A program made the translations under genes and the position numbers. Below are positions 1 to 8,460 of a stretch of DNA of 64,000 nucleotides, piece after piece. Source of the DNA: Rhizobium sp. P38BS-XIX. GTDB taxonomy: Bacteria > Pseudomonadota > Alphaproteobacteria > Rhizobiales > Rhizobiaceae. Positions within the stretch are counted from its first letter, which is position 1; each line of letters opens with the position of its first letter. The notes under the pieces are model-generated. The model was not told the DNA's origin. It was given only the letters and a program-made list of their open reading frames with translations, and searched no databases. The stretch lies in the NCBI RefSeq assembly GCF_012641435.1, contig NZ_JABAIJ010000012.1:1-64000 (forward strand), in the 5' to 3' direction.

Positions 1-199
1 CGGCAACCGGAACGTCCTTCCAGCTGTAGCCCTGCTTGGCCAGCGCGTCCTTGATCACCTTCAGAGCCGCTGCCTCACCGCCCGATGTCCACCAGTGCAG
101 CATCTGCACTTCCTTAACATCCGCCGCGCGCGCCGCTCCAGCCGTCAATCCAGACAGCGCAAGAGCAAGCATCGCAACACCACTCAGCAATCTACGCAT
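1..199 (-). CDS. Sugar ABC transporter substrate-binding protein, N-terminal part
   Basis: The first 66 residues of a gene that runs off the left edge. It opens with a Sec signal peptide (Met-Arg-Arg, a hydrophobic core, then Ala-Arg-Ala-Ala) and continues with VQMLHWWTSGGEAAALKVIK. The HWWTSGGE segment is typical of mature N-termini of extracellular binding proteins for glucose and other sugars (SBP family 1). A strong Shine-Dalgarno (GGGAGGG) lies 7 bases before the ATG at 199. The protein would be periplasmic and deliver a carbohydrate to an inner-membrane importer encoded to the left. It is divergent from a LacI regulator across a 367-bp spacer, the usual arrangement for a locally controlled sugar importer. 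The sugar cannot be named from this fragment. Confidence 0.8.
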   Translation of the reverse strand, partial: MRRLLSGVAMLALALSGLTAGAARAADVKEVQMLHWWTSGGEAAALKVIKDALAKQGYSWKDVPVA

Positions 200-566
200 T
201 ATATACCCTCCCGGTTGCGCAACTCTTCCAAGCGAAGGCCTTCCTCCGCCTTTGAAACCTCCACCACCGAGCGGAGGCTATTTGCTATCGGCTCATTTGC
301 CGCGAAGCATTTAAAACGTTATAAACAACTTCAAGTCAAGATGTCGATTGTGATTTGAATATTGGATATAACCAGCTGAATAGTCTTACTTTTCATCTGA
401 TTCATCGCGAGTTTTTCAGTCAATTTTTTGCGAAATCGCCTCCGCAAACGTTTTCAATAACGCATTTGCACTTGGCTGCGAAACATCGTACAAGGCGGTC
501 ACTCCGATGCAGGCCGAGCACCCCTTGAAAAATACGTCCGGAACATCCGCGCCCCTTGAGGCGCCC
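200..566. other. Divergent intergenic region between binding-protein and LacI genes
   Basis: No credible gene in this 367-bp spacer. Its right half (about 300-420) is AT-rich and promoter-like and holds one LacI-type dyad, listed separately. Nothing else was recognised. Confidence 0.5.
311..324. promoter_or_regulatory. Candidate LacI-family operator
   Basis: TTAAAACGTTATAA is a dyad centred on CG with six of seven base pairs symmetric. A 14-16 bp palindrome with a central CG is the usual operator form of LacI/GalR proteins. It lies about 110 bp upstream of the binding-protein start and about 240 bp upstream of the LacI-family gene. The assignment rests on form and position only. Confidence 0.4.
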
Positions 567-1574
567 ATGCGCAAAAGCGGAAAGCCGACGCTTCGCACGA
601 TTTCCGAAATCACCGGCTTTGCCGTCACGACTGTATCGCGTGCACTTGGAAATGCACCGCAAATTTCGCTTGAGACACGTGAGCGCGTTCATGCGGTCGC
701 CGCACAGATCGGATACCTGCCCGACCGCGCTGCCCAGCGCCTGAAAACGGGCAAGACCAATGTCATCGGCATCCTGCTCGACCCTCACGAGGAGATTCTC
801 GGTTACGGCATTTCGATCATGCACGGCCTGGCCAAAGCCCTCAAGGACACGGCCTACCATCTGATCGTAACACCGAACTTCATCAATGGCAGCAATGTCG
901 AAGCGGTGCGCTATCTCGTGCGCAACGGCATGGTCGACGGCCTGCTGTTTTCCCGAACCGAACCGTTCGATCCTCGCGTCCGTCTCCTGCTTGAGAGCGG
1001 CTTTCCGTTTGTCACGCACGGGCGGACCGAATTCATGGTGGATCACCCGTTTGTCGACTACGATAATTTCAGCTTCGCCTATGAGGCGACGAAGCGGCTT
1101 GTCGAGCGCGGGCGGCGGAAGCCGATGATCATTCTTCCGCCCCGGAGGCTGACCTTCTCGCAGCACCTCCTTCATGGGTTCATGACGGCTGTCCGCGAGG
1201 CGGGTGTCGACTATGAGGTCCCAGAGGAAATCGACCTTGATTGTCCGGTGGAGCAGATTCGCGACTATATGAGCCGCCGCGCGGCCCAACCGGGTTCGCC
1301 AGATGGCTTTGCCTGCGGCGGCGAGGTCTCGGCGCTCGCAACGATCACCGGCATGGGAGACAACGGCCTTACGCTCGGCGTGGAATACGACGTGGTGGCG
1401 AAGCGCACCTCGAAACTGCTGAGCCAGATCCAGCCCAAGGTCGAGACCATCTATGAGGACCTGACGGATACGGGCGAAAGGATGGGGCATGTACTGCTCG
1501 CCTGTATCGCGGGTGATCAGGCCGCGGAGAAACAGGTGCTGCTGAAGCCCGAATTCAGCTTCGAGAAGCTTTAG
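567..1574 (+). CDS. LacI-family transcriptional regulator
   Basis: A 335-aa regulator. Residues 8-60 form the LacI helix-turn-helix with the hinge: TLRTISEITGFAVTTVSRAL is the recognition helix region, followed by a YLPDRAAQRLKTGKTNVIG linker. The rest is a periplasmic-binding-protein-like effector domain (IGILLDPHEEILGYG onward), normally a sugar sensor. The ATG at 567 is preferred over one at 507, because it has a GAGG sequence 7 bases upstream and puts the HTH at the usual distance from the N-terminus. It probably represses the divergent sugar importer that begins at 199. The effector is unknown. Confidence 0.88.
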   Translation: MRKSGKPTLRTISEITGFAVTTVSRALGNAPQISLETRERVHAVAAQIGYLPDRAAQRLKTGKTNVIGILLDPHEEILGYGISIMHGLAKALKDTAYHLIVTPNFINGSNVEAVRYLVRNGMVDGLLFSRTEPFDPRVRLLLESGFPFVTHGRTEFMVDHPFVDYDNFSFAYEATKRLVERGRRKPMIILPPRRLTFSQHLLHGFMTAVREAGVDYEVPEEIDLDCPVEQIRDYMSRRAAQPGSPDGFACGGEVSALATITGMGDNGLTLGVEYDVVAKRTSKLLSQIQPKVETIYEDLTDTGERMGHVLLACIAGDQAAEKQVLLKPEFSFEKL

Positions 1575-1760
1575 AGCCGTAGCCGCTCAACCATCGGCGA
1601 GATCATTCGGCAAAGATCCTCGCCTCCAATTTCGGCAACCGGCTGGATGTTCCCGGGCGTCTGCATGCTGCAAGCCATGGCCGCTTCCAACACCCTGCGG
1701 GGGTCATAATTTTGGTGACTTCGAGTTCCCGGCTTGGCACATAGAAGCGGCAACCCGGAA

Positions 1761-2744
1761 ATGGAACCCGATCGGATGGCGCATCGCACTCTCGCCTATG
1801 AAGCTATTGCTGCAACACTCCGCGAAGCCTTGGCATCAGGAAGCCTTCCGGCAGGGACCGTTCTTCTGGAGGGCCCAATTGCTGCCGTCTTCGATTCCAG
1901 TCGCTCGCCGGTCAAGCAGGCGCTTGCAACTCTGGAATCCGAAGGGGTGATTCGACGCTTCGATGGCCGCGGCATGCTTGCGGGACGACGGGGCGATCCA
2001 ATTCGCATCAAGATAACGCCCGAAATGCTCGGCCTGCAGGAGAAGGCCGCTATTCAGAAGACCTTTGCCTGGCAAAATTTCTATTACGACTTCGAAAACA
2101 CCGTCATCCTGCGCGCGGTCTTCGGCAGCGCCAGAATCAACGAACTGGCGCTTGCACGCCATTACGATGTCGGTCGCACCGTCGCGGGAGACATTATCAA
2201 GCATGCCGCGGAGAACGGCATCGTCATGCGCGACAGCAAATCCCGCTGGTGGATCAACTCCCTGGATGAGACCCGCTTTCGTGATCTCTACGAACTCCGC
2301 CTGCTGTTGGAGCCAGCAGCACTGAGGAGCGCCATCCGGCGTATCCCCACTGAGGCGATCGAAACCATGCTGAAACGGCTCATGGAGGTTTCGGAGAAGT
2401 TTCCGGATGTCGCCGGCGCCGAGCTCGATGCGCTGGAGGAGGATCTCCACATCAAGACGCTGCGCTACAGTGCAAATCCTGAAATTCTTGAAGCGCTGAA
2501 ACGCACACGCTGCATACTCGTTGCCGGCAAGCACATTCAACGCGCCGTTCGCGGCACGATGCCGGTCGATGACTTCATGCAGGAGCATATCGACATCATG
2601 CAAGCCATCGCCGCACGAGATGATGATCTTGCCGAACGCTCGCTGAGATCGCATCTCGAGCTATCCAGCATCAAGGCCGGGCAGCGTCTTCAGGCCTATC
2701 TTCAGGCTTCCAGGGTTTCATCGATATCCTATGTGCTCGACTGA
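1761..2744 (+). CDS. GntR-family regulator with two winged-helix domains and FCD
   Basis: A protein of about 327 aa. The N-terminus has a GntR winged helix (YEAIAATLREALASGSLPAG then SRSPVKQALATLESEGVIRR). After roughly 75 residues a second, weaker wHTH-like segment follows (INELALARHYDVGRTVAGDI then HAAENGIVMRD). The C-terminal half looks like an FCD effector domain: FRDLYELRLLLEPAALRSAI, with Asp/His residues in EEDLHIKTL, EHIDIM and RSHLEL that fit a metal site. FCD proteins usually sense organic acids. The tandem DNA-binding architecture is not the standard single-wHTH FadR layout. Start is uncertain: ATGs at 1761 and 1776 and a TTG at 1734 all lack a clear ribosome-binding site. No adjacent catabolic gene reveals the target. 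Confidence 0.8.
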   Translation: MEPDRMAHRTLAYEAIAATLREALASGSLPAGTVLLEGPIAAVFDSSRSPVKQALATLESEGVIRRFDGRGMLAGRRGDPIRIKITPEMLGLQEKAAIQKTFAWQNFYYDFENTVILRAVFGSARINELALARHYDVGRTVAGDIIKHAAENGIVMRDSKSRWWINSLDETRFRDLYELRLLLEPAALRSAIRRIPTEAIETMLKRLMEVSEKFPDVAGAELDALEEDLHIKTLRYSANPEILEALKRTRCILVAGKHIQRAVRGTMPVDDFMQEHIDIMQAIAARDDDLAERSLRSHLELSSIKAGQRLQAYLQASRVSSISYVLD

Positions 2745-2765
2745 AAAGCCGGGCCAGGTCCTCCC

Positions 2766-3416
2766 CTAGTCTGCAACTTTCACCGCCGCCAGATAGGTGG
2801 AAAACATAAGAGCCAACTGCGTCTGCAGGCCGCCATCGACGAGCAGCTCCGACATATCCCGCTCGAAGACATTCCGCACCGTGCCGCAAAGCACATTCAG
2901 CATCGTGACATTCACGGCCGGAAGATTTCGGAACCTTGCGTCCGACGCGGTTGCGAACATGGCTTCGCTGGCCGCCTCTATCCGCCGCGCCATCGTCTCG
3001 ACGATCTCGGCCACGTCGGCATGCGCGGCTGCCCGATAAAGAGCCATGGTGACATCGCGGCGCTCGATCTTCACCTCGATGTAGGTAGCAACCAAAGCTT
3101 CGGCCATGCGGGCATACGCCATGCCGCGATGAGCGAGGCAAGTCGCTTCGACCCGATCCGCGAGCATCGTCAGATAGCGCTCGTTCACAGCATGAAAGAG
3201 CGCCTCCTTGTTGGGGAAATACTGATAAAGCGACCCGACGGAAACGCCCGCCCTTTCCGACACGCGTGTCGTCGTCAGGTCGATCGGACCATCGGTCAGC
3301 AAAACCTGAATCGTCGCTTCGAAAATTGCCTCGACAGTCGTCGCCGACCGCGCCTGACGCGGTGTTTTGCGGGCACTTGAGACCGGTGTTTGCGCGAAAA
3401 CCATATGCGAATTCAA
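2766..3416 (-). CDS. TetR/AcrR-family repressor
   Basis: A 216-aa protein. The TetR HTH occupies roughly residues 25-72: IFEATIQVLLTDG, then TTTRVSERAGVSVGSLYQYF and PNKEALFHAV, a near-canonical signature. The C-terminal ligand-binding domain is variable and gives no effector. It is divergent from the SDR gene at 3481 across only 64 bp, so that gene is its most likely target. A short dyad AAGAA-TCC-TTCTT (3423-3435) sits just upstream of the TetR start and could be an operator half, but it is weak. Confidence 0.88.
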   Translation of the reverse strand: MNSHMVFAQTPVSSARKTPRQARSATTVEAIFEATIQVLLTDGPIDLTTTRVSERAGVSVGSLYQYFPNKEALFHAVNERYLTMLADRVEATCLAHRGMAYARMAEALVATYIEVKIERRDVTMALYRAAAHADVAEIVETMARRIEAASEAMFATASDARFRNLPAVNVTMLNVLCGTVRNVFERDMSELLVDGGLQTQLALMFSTYLAAVKVAD

Positions 3417-3480
3417 AACCTGAAGAATCCTTCTTATTTTTCATTTGCACCCGATCACCAGTATTTTCAAGGAGTTTCAG

Positions 3481-4215
3481 ATGACGAAGTCTTCGGATCG
3501 CATCGCGCTCGTCACCGGCGCCAACAAGGGAATTGGATATGAAATCGCCAAGCAGCTCGCGGAAGCGAATGTCGTGGTCCTTCTTGGCGCACGAGACCTA
3601 AGCCGAGGTCGAGAGGCGGCCGCACGGCTGGCATCACAGGGCATCGACGTATCGGTCATCAGGCTCGACATCTGCGATCCTGAAAGCATAGCCTCCGCTG
3701 CGGCCGGCATCGATGCAAAGCATGGCCGTCTCGACATTCTGGTGAACAACGCCGGCATCGCCGACTACGCGGACGGCGCGCCAAGTGTAGCGTCGCTTGA
3801 TGCCGTACGCCGCGAACTCGAAACAAATTTTATCGGTCCGCTCGCCGTCACGCAGGCGATGCTACCCCTACTGCGAAAGTCCGATGCGGGACGCATCATC
3901 AATATGACCAGCAGTCTGGGTTCCCTTACTTTGAACGGGGATCCGAGTTGGCCATTCTATGACGTGCGTCTCATCGGCTATAACGCCTCGAAAGCGGCAC
4001 TGAACTTGCTGACGATCCAGCTCAACGCAGAACTGCGCGACACAGGAATTACGGCAGTGTCGGCATGCCCGGGCCTCGTCAATACCGACCTCAGCGGACA
4101 CCGTGGCGACCGCATGCCCTCGGAAGCGGCCGTCTTCCCGGTCGAACTGGCGCTGAGCAACGTCCATGACGGCAAGGGCGCCTATCAGGGCGCGGAGGGC
4201 CCTATTCCCTGGTAA
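3481..4215 (+). CDS. SDR-family NAD(P)-dependent oxidoreductase
   Basis: A 244-aa classical short-chain dehydrogenase. The Rossmann motif TGANKGIGYEIAKQL is near the N-terminus. NNAG is at the end of beta-4, the catalytic Ser is in INMTSSLGSL, and the active-site pair is in YNASKAALN. The ATG at 3481 follows AAGGAG with a 5-base spacer, which fixes the start; an in-frame ATG at 3445 lies upstream of this site and is rejected. It is the likely target of the divergent TetR repressor, a frequent TetR/SDR arrangement in detoxification of carbonyl compounds. The substrate is unknown; the fold closely resembles plant and bacterial carbonyl reductase-like SDRs. Confidence 0.88.
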   Translation: MTKSSDRIALVTGANKGIGYEIAKQLAEANVVVLLGARDLSRGREAAARLASQGIDVSVIRLDICDPESIASAAAGIDAKHGRLDILVNNAGIADYADGAPSVASLDAVRRELETNFIGPLAVTQAMLPLLRKSDAGRIINMTSSLGSLTLNGDPSWPFYDVRLIGYNASKAALNLLTIQLNAELRDTGITAVSACPGLVNTDLSGHRGDRMPSEAAVFPVELALSNVHDGKGAYQGAEGPIPW

Positions 4216-4456
4216 CCCGAATTTCGGGCGGGAAGGCCATTTTCGCGACGATCAGATCCAGCGTCGCGGCCTGTCGAAACCAGGCCGCCTTGGGCTTCAG
4301 ACAAAAAACGACACGGCGCATAGCATTTTCCCTATGCTTAATCGCTATTTAACGGAGCTCCTCTAGCGTCGTGTCAGACACGATCACCGACTGCCGGCAG
4401 GCATAGGGGAAGGTGATCGCGCCCAAGACATGTGCCATCCCGGGGGTTCCAAAGAA

Positions 4457-6172
4457 ATGTCTCGCTTTCCCACATTCGGCCTGGACTCAGCAGCCGTGCT
4501 TGACGCACTGAGCCGGTCTCAGGCCATCATCGAGTTCGATCTCGAAGGCAACATTCTGACGGCGAACGACAATTTCTGCAAAGCGCTCGGCTATCAGCGC
4601 TCCGAGATCATCGGACGCCATCATAGAATGTTCGTGCTGCCGGAAGAAGCGGGCTCTGCGGAATACAAGGCATTCTGGGCAAAGCTTGCTCGCGGCGAGT
4701 ACGATCAGTGCCAGTATCGGCGTCGTGCCAAAAATGGCCAGGAAATCTGGATCGAGGCTTCGTACAATCCGGTCTTCCGCTTCGGCAAGCCATACAAGGT
4801 TGTGAAGATCGCCACAGATATCACGGCGATCCGCCGCAAGAGCGCCGAAGACGAGGGTAAGCTGGCCGCGCTGTCACGCGCGCAAGCGATGATCGAATTC
4901 ACACCCGACGGAAAGATCCTCAGCGCCAATGAAAACTTCCTGGCCGCACTCGGCTATGGGCTGGACGAGATTGTCGGCAAGCATCATTCCATCTTTTGCG
5001 AACCCGATTACGCCCGCTCACAGGAATATCGGGCCTTCTGGGAGGAGCTTCGCGGCGGCCATTTCTCGACCGGTCAGTTCATGCGGCTGGGCAAGGGCGG
5101 CAAGCGCGTCTACATCCAGGCGTCCTACAACCCGATCCTCGACGAGAAGGGCCAGGTATTCAAGGTCGTCAAGTTCGCCATCGACGTGACCGACCGGATG
5201 CAGGCCGTTGAAGAACTCGGCTCGGCACTGGAGCGGCTTTCACAATGCAACATCCGCATCACGCTCGACACACCTTTCGTCGGCGAATTCGAACGCCTGC
5301 GCCGCGACTTCAACAAATCGATCGGCGAGTTTCAGAAGACTCTGGTGAACGTGCTCGGGCAGACGGGTGACGTCAGCAAAAGCAGCCAGGAAGTGCGCGA
5401 GGCTTCGGAACTTCTGGCCGAACGCTCCCGCGACCAGGCGATAGCGCTCGAGGAAACGACCGCGGCACTCGGCGAAATTACCTCGACCGTGCGCTCGTCG
5501 ACCGAAAATACCAAAGAGACGCGTCAGCTTGTTCAAAGCGCCCGCGCTTCGACGGCGGCTTCGACCGAGGTTGTTCAAAAGACCGTCAGCGCCATGCAAC
5601 GCATCGAGACAGCATCGCGCGAGATAAGCCAGATCATCGGCGTAATCGACGAAATCGCCTTCCAGACCAACTTGCTGGCGCTCAATGCGGGGGTCGAAGC
5701 AGCACGCGCCGGCGAGGCTGGCAAAGGCTTTGCGGTCGTTGCGCAGGAAGTGCGCGAACTCGCGCAACGCTCTGCCAACGCGGCCAAGGAGATCAAGTCG
5801 CTGATCAATAATTCCGGCGCCGAAGTTCTCGAAGGCGTGCGACTTGTGGGCGAGACCGGCAAGGCTCTGAATGAGATCGATGTGCTGGTGAAGCATATCG
5901 ACGGCAATGTCGATAAGATCGCCAAGGCGGCCGATGAGCAGACGGCAGGTCTCGGAAATATCAGCAGGGCAGTCGACCGGCTCGAGCGGATGACGCAGGA
6001 AAATGCCGCAATGAGCGCCCGCACGACCGCAATCAGCGGCACGCTTGCCATGGGCGCCGAGGCACTGGCACAGCTCGTCAGCCTCTTCAAGCTCAATCGC
6101 CGCGTCGTTCAACGTGATGACGGATCGTCCATTAAGTCGGACTGGCACGGGACGCGCGACCGCGCCGCATAA
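4457..6172 (+). CDS. Soluble methyl-accepting chemotaxis protein with two PAS domains
   Basis: 571 aa with no transmembrane segment. Two PAS/PAC units are tandem (about residues 10-110 and 130-235): each starts with a phrase like SQAIIEFDLEGNILTANDNF or AQAMIEFTPDGKILSANENF and ends with the IEASYNP or IQASYNP PAC motif. A linker with a residual HAMP-like stretch leads into the coiled-coil signalling domain, whose hairpin tip reads AFQTNLLALNAGVEAARAGE and binds CheA/CheW. This is the BdlA/Aer-2-like cytoplasmic receptor architecture, where PAS domains bind heme or flavin to sense oxygen or redox state. No C-terminal CheR-binding pentapeptide is visible. An ATG at 4430 is in frame, but homologous proteins begin near MSRFP. 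Confidence 0.92.
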   Translation: MSRFPTFGLDSAAVLDALSRSQAIIEFDLEGNILTANDNFCKALGYQRSEIIGRHHRMFVLPEEAGSAEYKAFWAKLARGEYDQCQYRRRAKNGQEIWIEASYNPVFRFGKPYKVVKIATDITAIRRKSAEDEGKLAALSRAQAMIEFTPDGKILSANENFLAALGYGLDEIVGKHHSIFCEPDYARSQEYRAFWEELRGGHFSTGQFMRLGKGGKRVYIQASYNPILDEKGQVFKVVKFAIDVTDRMQAVEELGSALERLSQCNIRITLDTPFVGEFERLRRDFNKSIGEFQKTLVNVLGQTGDVSKSSQEVREASELLAERSRDQAIALEETTAALGEITSTVRSSTENTKETRQLVQSARASTAASTEVVQKTVSAMQRIETASREISQIIGVIDEIAFQTNLLALNAGVEAARAGEAGKGFAVVAQEVRELAQRSANAAKEIKSLINNSGAEVLEGVRLVGETGKALNEIDVLVKHIDGNVDKIAKAADEQTAGLGNISRAVDRLERMTQENAAMSARTTAISGTLAMGAEALAQLVSLFKLNRRVVQRDDGSSIKSDWHGTRDRAA

Positions 6173-6185
6173 ATGATAAGGTAAG

Positions 6186-6224
6186 GGCTTCGCCAGACGC
6201 ATCGCTCCGAAGTCTGGCGGAGCC
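6186..6224. terminator. Bidirectional hairpin between convergent genes
   Basis: GGCTTCGCCAGAC pairs with GTCTGGCGGAGCC (12 of 13) around a 13-nt loop, between the stop of the chemoreceptor and the stop of nrsF. There is no clear U-run on either strand, so termination efficiency is uncertain. Confidence 0.6.
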
Positions 6225-6264
6225 AATAGCCAAGATGGCAAACCACAGCAACACTGACGCTGTA

Positions 6265-6906
6265 CTACCAGCGCAGGCTGAACTTGCCGACCAGGCTTCC
6301 CAATAGGCCGCCGATGAGGATGCCGACGGTGTACCAGATGGCGATAAATGGAATGCCGTTTTCCACGCAGGCCCAGGAATAGACCCATCCACCGATCGCG
6401 CTTGCGCACGCGCCGGCAACGAAGCCGGCAAGCCTGGGCTCCATGGGCGCAGCTCGGCGAAGAAACCACATGTTGGCGCAGAATGCCGGGATGCCGAACG
6501 CAACGATGAGGAACGGGCAAAACGACGCGGAATATCCGATGATCAGTCCGTGATAGGACGAAGCGGGCGACAGGACGAGCTGGACAATGGCGAGCAGGAT
6601 GACGATTGCGATCGCAATGACCGAAAGCCTGACCATGCCGCCAATCGATCCCTCCGGCCGAGCAACCCGATCAAGCGCAACCACCGTCGCGGCCATCAAG
6701 GCGGCCGTATAGAGGAACTTCACCCAAAATGCCGCCACCGTCACCTGGTGCAGATGCGGACGAAGGGCGATCGACACGAACAGAATGATCGCCGCGCCCA
6801 GCACGCCGATGCCGACAGTGAGTGCCAGCCGCTTTCGCAGCGCATGCGGGCTGACCGGGGTGAGCTCGCTCACCAGAGCCTCTATGAGTTCATCATTCTT
6901 CGTCAT
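6265..6906 (-). CDS. nrsF: NrsF-family (DUF1109) anti-sigma factor
   Basis: A 213-aa integral membrane protein with about six hydrophobic helices (for example ALTVGIGVLGAAIILFVSIA and LSVIAIAIVILLAIVQLVLS). It has conserved-looking cysteines in ASFCPFL, PAFCANMW, AGACASA and SWACVEN. The pattern matches the NrsF (DUF1109) family, which holds ECF sigma factors of the SigF group at the membrane until oxidant or metal stress releases them; conserved cysteines are reported to be needed in that family. Start MTKNDELIEAL at 6906 overlaps the end of the sigma gene by 14 nt, so the two are translationally coupled. Upstream in-frame codons belong to the sigma gene region. A second, orphan NrsF lies at 48481. 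Confidence 0.85.
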   Translation of the reverse strand: MTKNDELIEALVSELTPVSPHALRKRLALTVGIGVLGAAIILFVSIALRPHLHQVTVAAFWVKFLYTAALMAATVVALDRVARPEGSIGGMVRLSVIAIAIVILLAIVQLVLSPASSYHGLIIGYSASFCPFLIVAFGIPAFCANMWFLRRAAPMEPRLAGFVAGACASAIGGWVYSWACVENGIPFIAIWYTVGILIGGLLGSLVGKFSLRW

Positions 6907-7450
6907 TGGCAAAACCCAGCCTGCGTCCAATTGCGCGCATTCCCCGGTGAATGCTGACGCGAACCATCGATTCTGATTGCCCCGTTGCGATTGCCGCTTC
7001 CGCGGTCGTCTTTCCGGCAATCTTCACCTGTTTCAAAAGCTCTCTCTGCTTGGCAGGCAGCTGATCGAGAAGCCGCTCGACATCGAGATGCGCAAAAAGC
7101 GCTTCCTCTCGAAATTCCGCCGCCACCTCTTCGCCCAGCGCCACCTCGACGCTGCTTTTGCTGCTGTTCGCCCTGAAATGATCGATCAGCTTGTACTTCG
7201 CGATCCTGAAGAACCAGGCAGTGAAGGGTCTTTCCCGGTCATAGGTAATGCGCCGGCTATGCACCGCCAAAAGCACCTCCTGGACCAGATCCTCGGCATC
7301 TCGTTCGGCACCGTTGCCGAGCCGCTTGCGGTAAAACGCCAGAAGCAGATCGCGCAGAATGGTGAGCAAGCGCCTGTATGCCGCCTCATCGCCATCAAGC
7401 GACAGAAGCATCAGACCTTTCAGGACCTCTTCCGATACAGATTTAGTCAT
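6893..7450 (-). CDS. sigF: ECF sigma factor, SigF-like, paired with NrsF
   Basis: A 185-aa ECF sigma factor. Region 2 covers residues 20-95: AEDLVQEVLLAVHSRR, then DRERPFTAWFFRIAKYKLIDHFR, which is the -10 reading segment. Region 4 covers residues 125-178: LDQLPAKQRELLKQVKIAGK, then AIATGQSESMVRVSIHRG, the -35 reading helix. The gene order sigma then DUF1109, with overlapping ends, is the SigF-NrsF pair known from Caulobacter and relatives. A matching promoter (GTAAC-N16-CGAA) lies immediately upstream, consistent with autoregulation. That promoter places the -10 only 13 nt from the ATG at 7450, so the leader is very short. An alternative ATG at 7411 with AAAGG 5 nt upstream would shorten the N-terminus by 13 residues. 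Confidence 0.88.
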   Translation of the reverse strand: MTKSVSEEVLKGLMLLSLDGDEAAYRRLLTILRDLLLAFYRKRLGNGAERDAEDLVQEVLLAVHSRRITYDRERPFTAWFFRIAKYKLIDHFRANSSKSSVEVALGEEVAAEFREEALFAHLDVERLLDQLPAKQRELLKQVKIAGKTTAEAAIATGQSESMVRVSIHRGMRAIGRRLGFANDEE

Positions 7451-7463
7451 TCACGAACCGTCA

Positions 7464-7488
7464 TTCGTTATCTGGCGCGACTTGTTAC
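7464..7488 (-). promoter_or_regulatory. SigF-type ECF promoter for the sigF-nrsF operon
   Basis: Reading the minus strand, GTAAC (7488-7484) is followed after exactly 16 nt by CGAA (7467-7464), just upstream of the sigma gene. The reported Caulobacter SigF consensus, as I recall it, is GTAACC-N16-CGAA. The same element with the same spacing occurs on the plus strand at 7542-7566. Confidence 0.65.
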
Positions 7489-7541
7489 ATCGGCAGGCAA
7501 ATTTTTATTCCCTTTCGTTCGATCACATCCGCGTGATCTCT

Positions 7542-7566
7542 GTAACGCATTCGCTCGACCGCCGAA
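7542..7566 (+). promoter_or_regulatory. SigF-type ECF promoter for the exported protein/cytochrome/molybdoenzyme genes
   Basis: GTAAC at 7542-7546, 16 nt, then CGAA at 7563-7566, facing the gene that starts at 7700. Element and spacing are identical to the one before sigF on the other strand, which argues that both sides of this divergent region respond to the same sigma factor. Confidence 0.65.
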
Positions 7567-7699
7567 TGAGAGGGCGGAATTTGAAGAACAACTGCTGTCA
7601 CCGATAAGGCGCCATTGCAAGTTGCTCGATCTTCCAAGCGATCACCCCGCGTCGTGTGCCTGATGGCAACCGGGGATCACCTATCAGGAGATGAGAGAT

Positions 7700-8323
7700 A
7701 TGGAGAGTAGAATGTCGCTATCAAAGCTGAAAATCATCGGGGCGGCCGTGGCACTCGGCGCATTGACGGTGGTTTCCGCACATGCCGCCGACAAGGCGCG
7801 CGTTCGCGGCGTCGTGGAAAGCCTCAATGGCGACACGCTGATGGTCAAATCCCGCGAGGGCAAGGACGTCACCATCATGCTGAAGTCGGGATGGGCGGTT
7901 AACGGGATCGTCAACGCGTCCGTCACGGACATCAAGCCAGGCGATTTCGTTGGGATCGCCTCCGTTCCGACCGATAGCGGCGTCAACGGCGCGCTTGAGG
8001 TGCTGATCTTTCCGGCCGCGATGAAGGGCACCGGAGAAGGTGATTACGGTTGGGATCTGAAGCCGAAGAGCTCGATGACCAACGCGACCGTCGCCAGTGC
8101 GGTGACGTCCGTCAACGGCCCGACTTTGTCGCTCACCTATAAGGGCGGCCAGAAGAAAATCTCGATCCCGCCGGGCACGCCCGTCGTCACATTCGGCAAT
8201 GCGACCAAGGCGGACGTGAAGCCCGGCGCCGGAGTGATCATCAATGGCACGACGACAGGCGACAATATGGTCGAATCGGACCGTGTGATCGTCGGCATAA
8301 ACGGCGTCGTTCCGCCGATGTAA
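7700..8323 (+). CDS. Exported protein of unknown function in the SigF locus
   Basis: 207 aa. A signal peptide (SKLKIIGAAVALGALTVVSA then HAADK) leads to a mature part of short repeated beta-rich units: ARVRGVVESLNGDTLMVKS, VTIMLKSGWAVNGIV, IKPGDFVGIASVPTD, then a second round VNGPTLSLTYKGGQKKISIP and VKPGAGVIINGTT. This resembles the DUF5666-like exported beta proteins often placed beside molybdopterin oxidoreductases, but I do not recognise a biochemical role. The ATG at 7700 is preferred because AGGAG at 7686-7690 is 9 nt upstream; the ATG at 7691 touches the Shine-Dalgarno. It is first in a likely three-gene SigF-controlled unit. Confidence 0.75.
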   Translation: MESRMSLSKLKIIGAAVALGALTVVSAHAADKARVRGVVESLNGDTLMVKSREGKDVTIMLKSGWAVNGIVNASVTDIKPGDFVGIASVPTDSGVNGALEVLIFPAAMKGTGEGDYGWDLKPKSSMTNATVASAVTSVNGPTLSLTYKGGQKKISIPPGTPVVTFGNATKADVKPGAGVIINGTTTGDNMVESDRVIVGINGVVPPM

Positions 8324-8339
8324 GCTGCCACCGATAGAC

Positions 8340-8372
8340 GATTGCCCGGATGCCGCTGGCATTCGGGCAATC
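8340..8372 (+). terminator. Long hairpin between the exported protein and cytochrome genes
   Basis: GATTGCCCGGATGCC and GGCATTCGGGCAATC form a 15-bp stem with one G-T pair and a 3-nt GCT loop. No U-run follows, so it may act as an mRNA-stabilising or attenuating element between genes 1 and 2 of the unit, not as a full terminator. Confidence 0.6.
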
Positions 8373-8460
8373 CCGATAAATGGCCCGTTAGGGGGTAAAC
8401 GCACCCTGCCCCGTCGTTTTCGCCAATCATTCCCAAGCCGTACGATCAGGAACGCACCCC

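Noticed and set aside
1571..1789. A 72-codon minus-strand frame between LacI and GntR genes
   Set aside because: It overlaps the starts of supported genes, has no ribosome-binding site and no recognisable product.
4371..4385. Short palindrome CGTGTCAGACACG before the chemoreceptor gene
   Set aside because: Too short and too far from the start to support a regulatory call.
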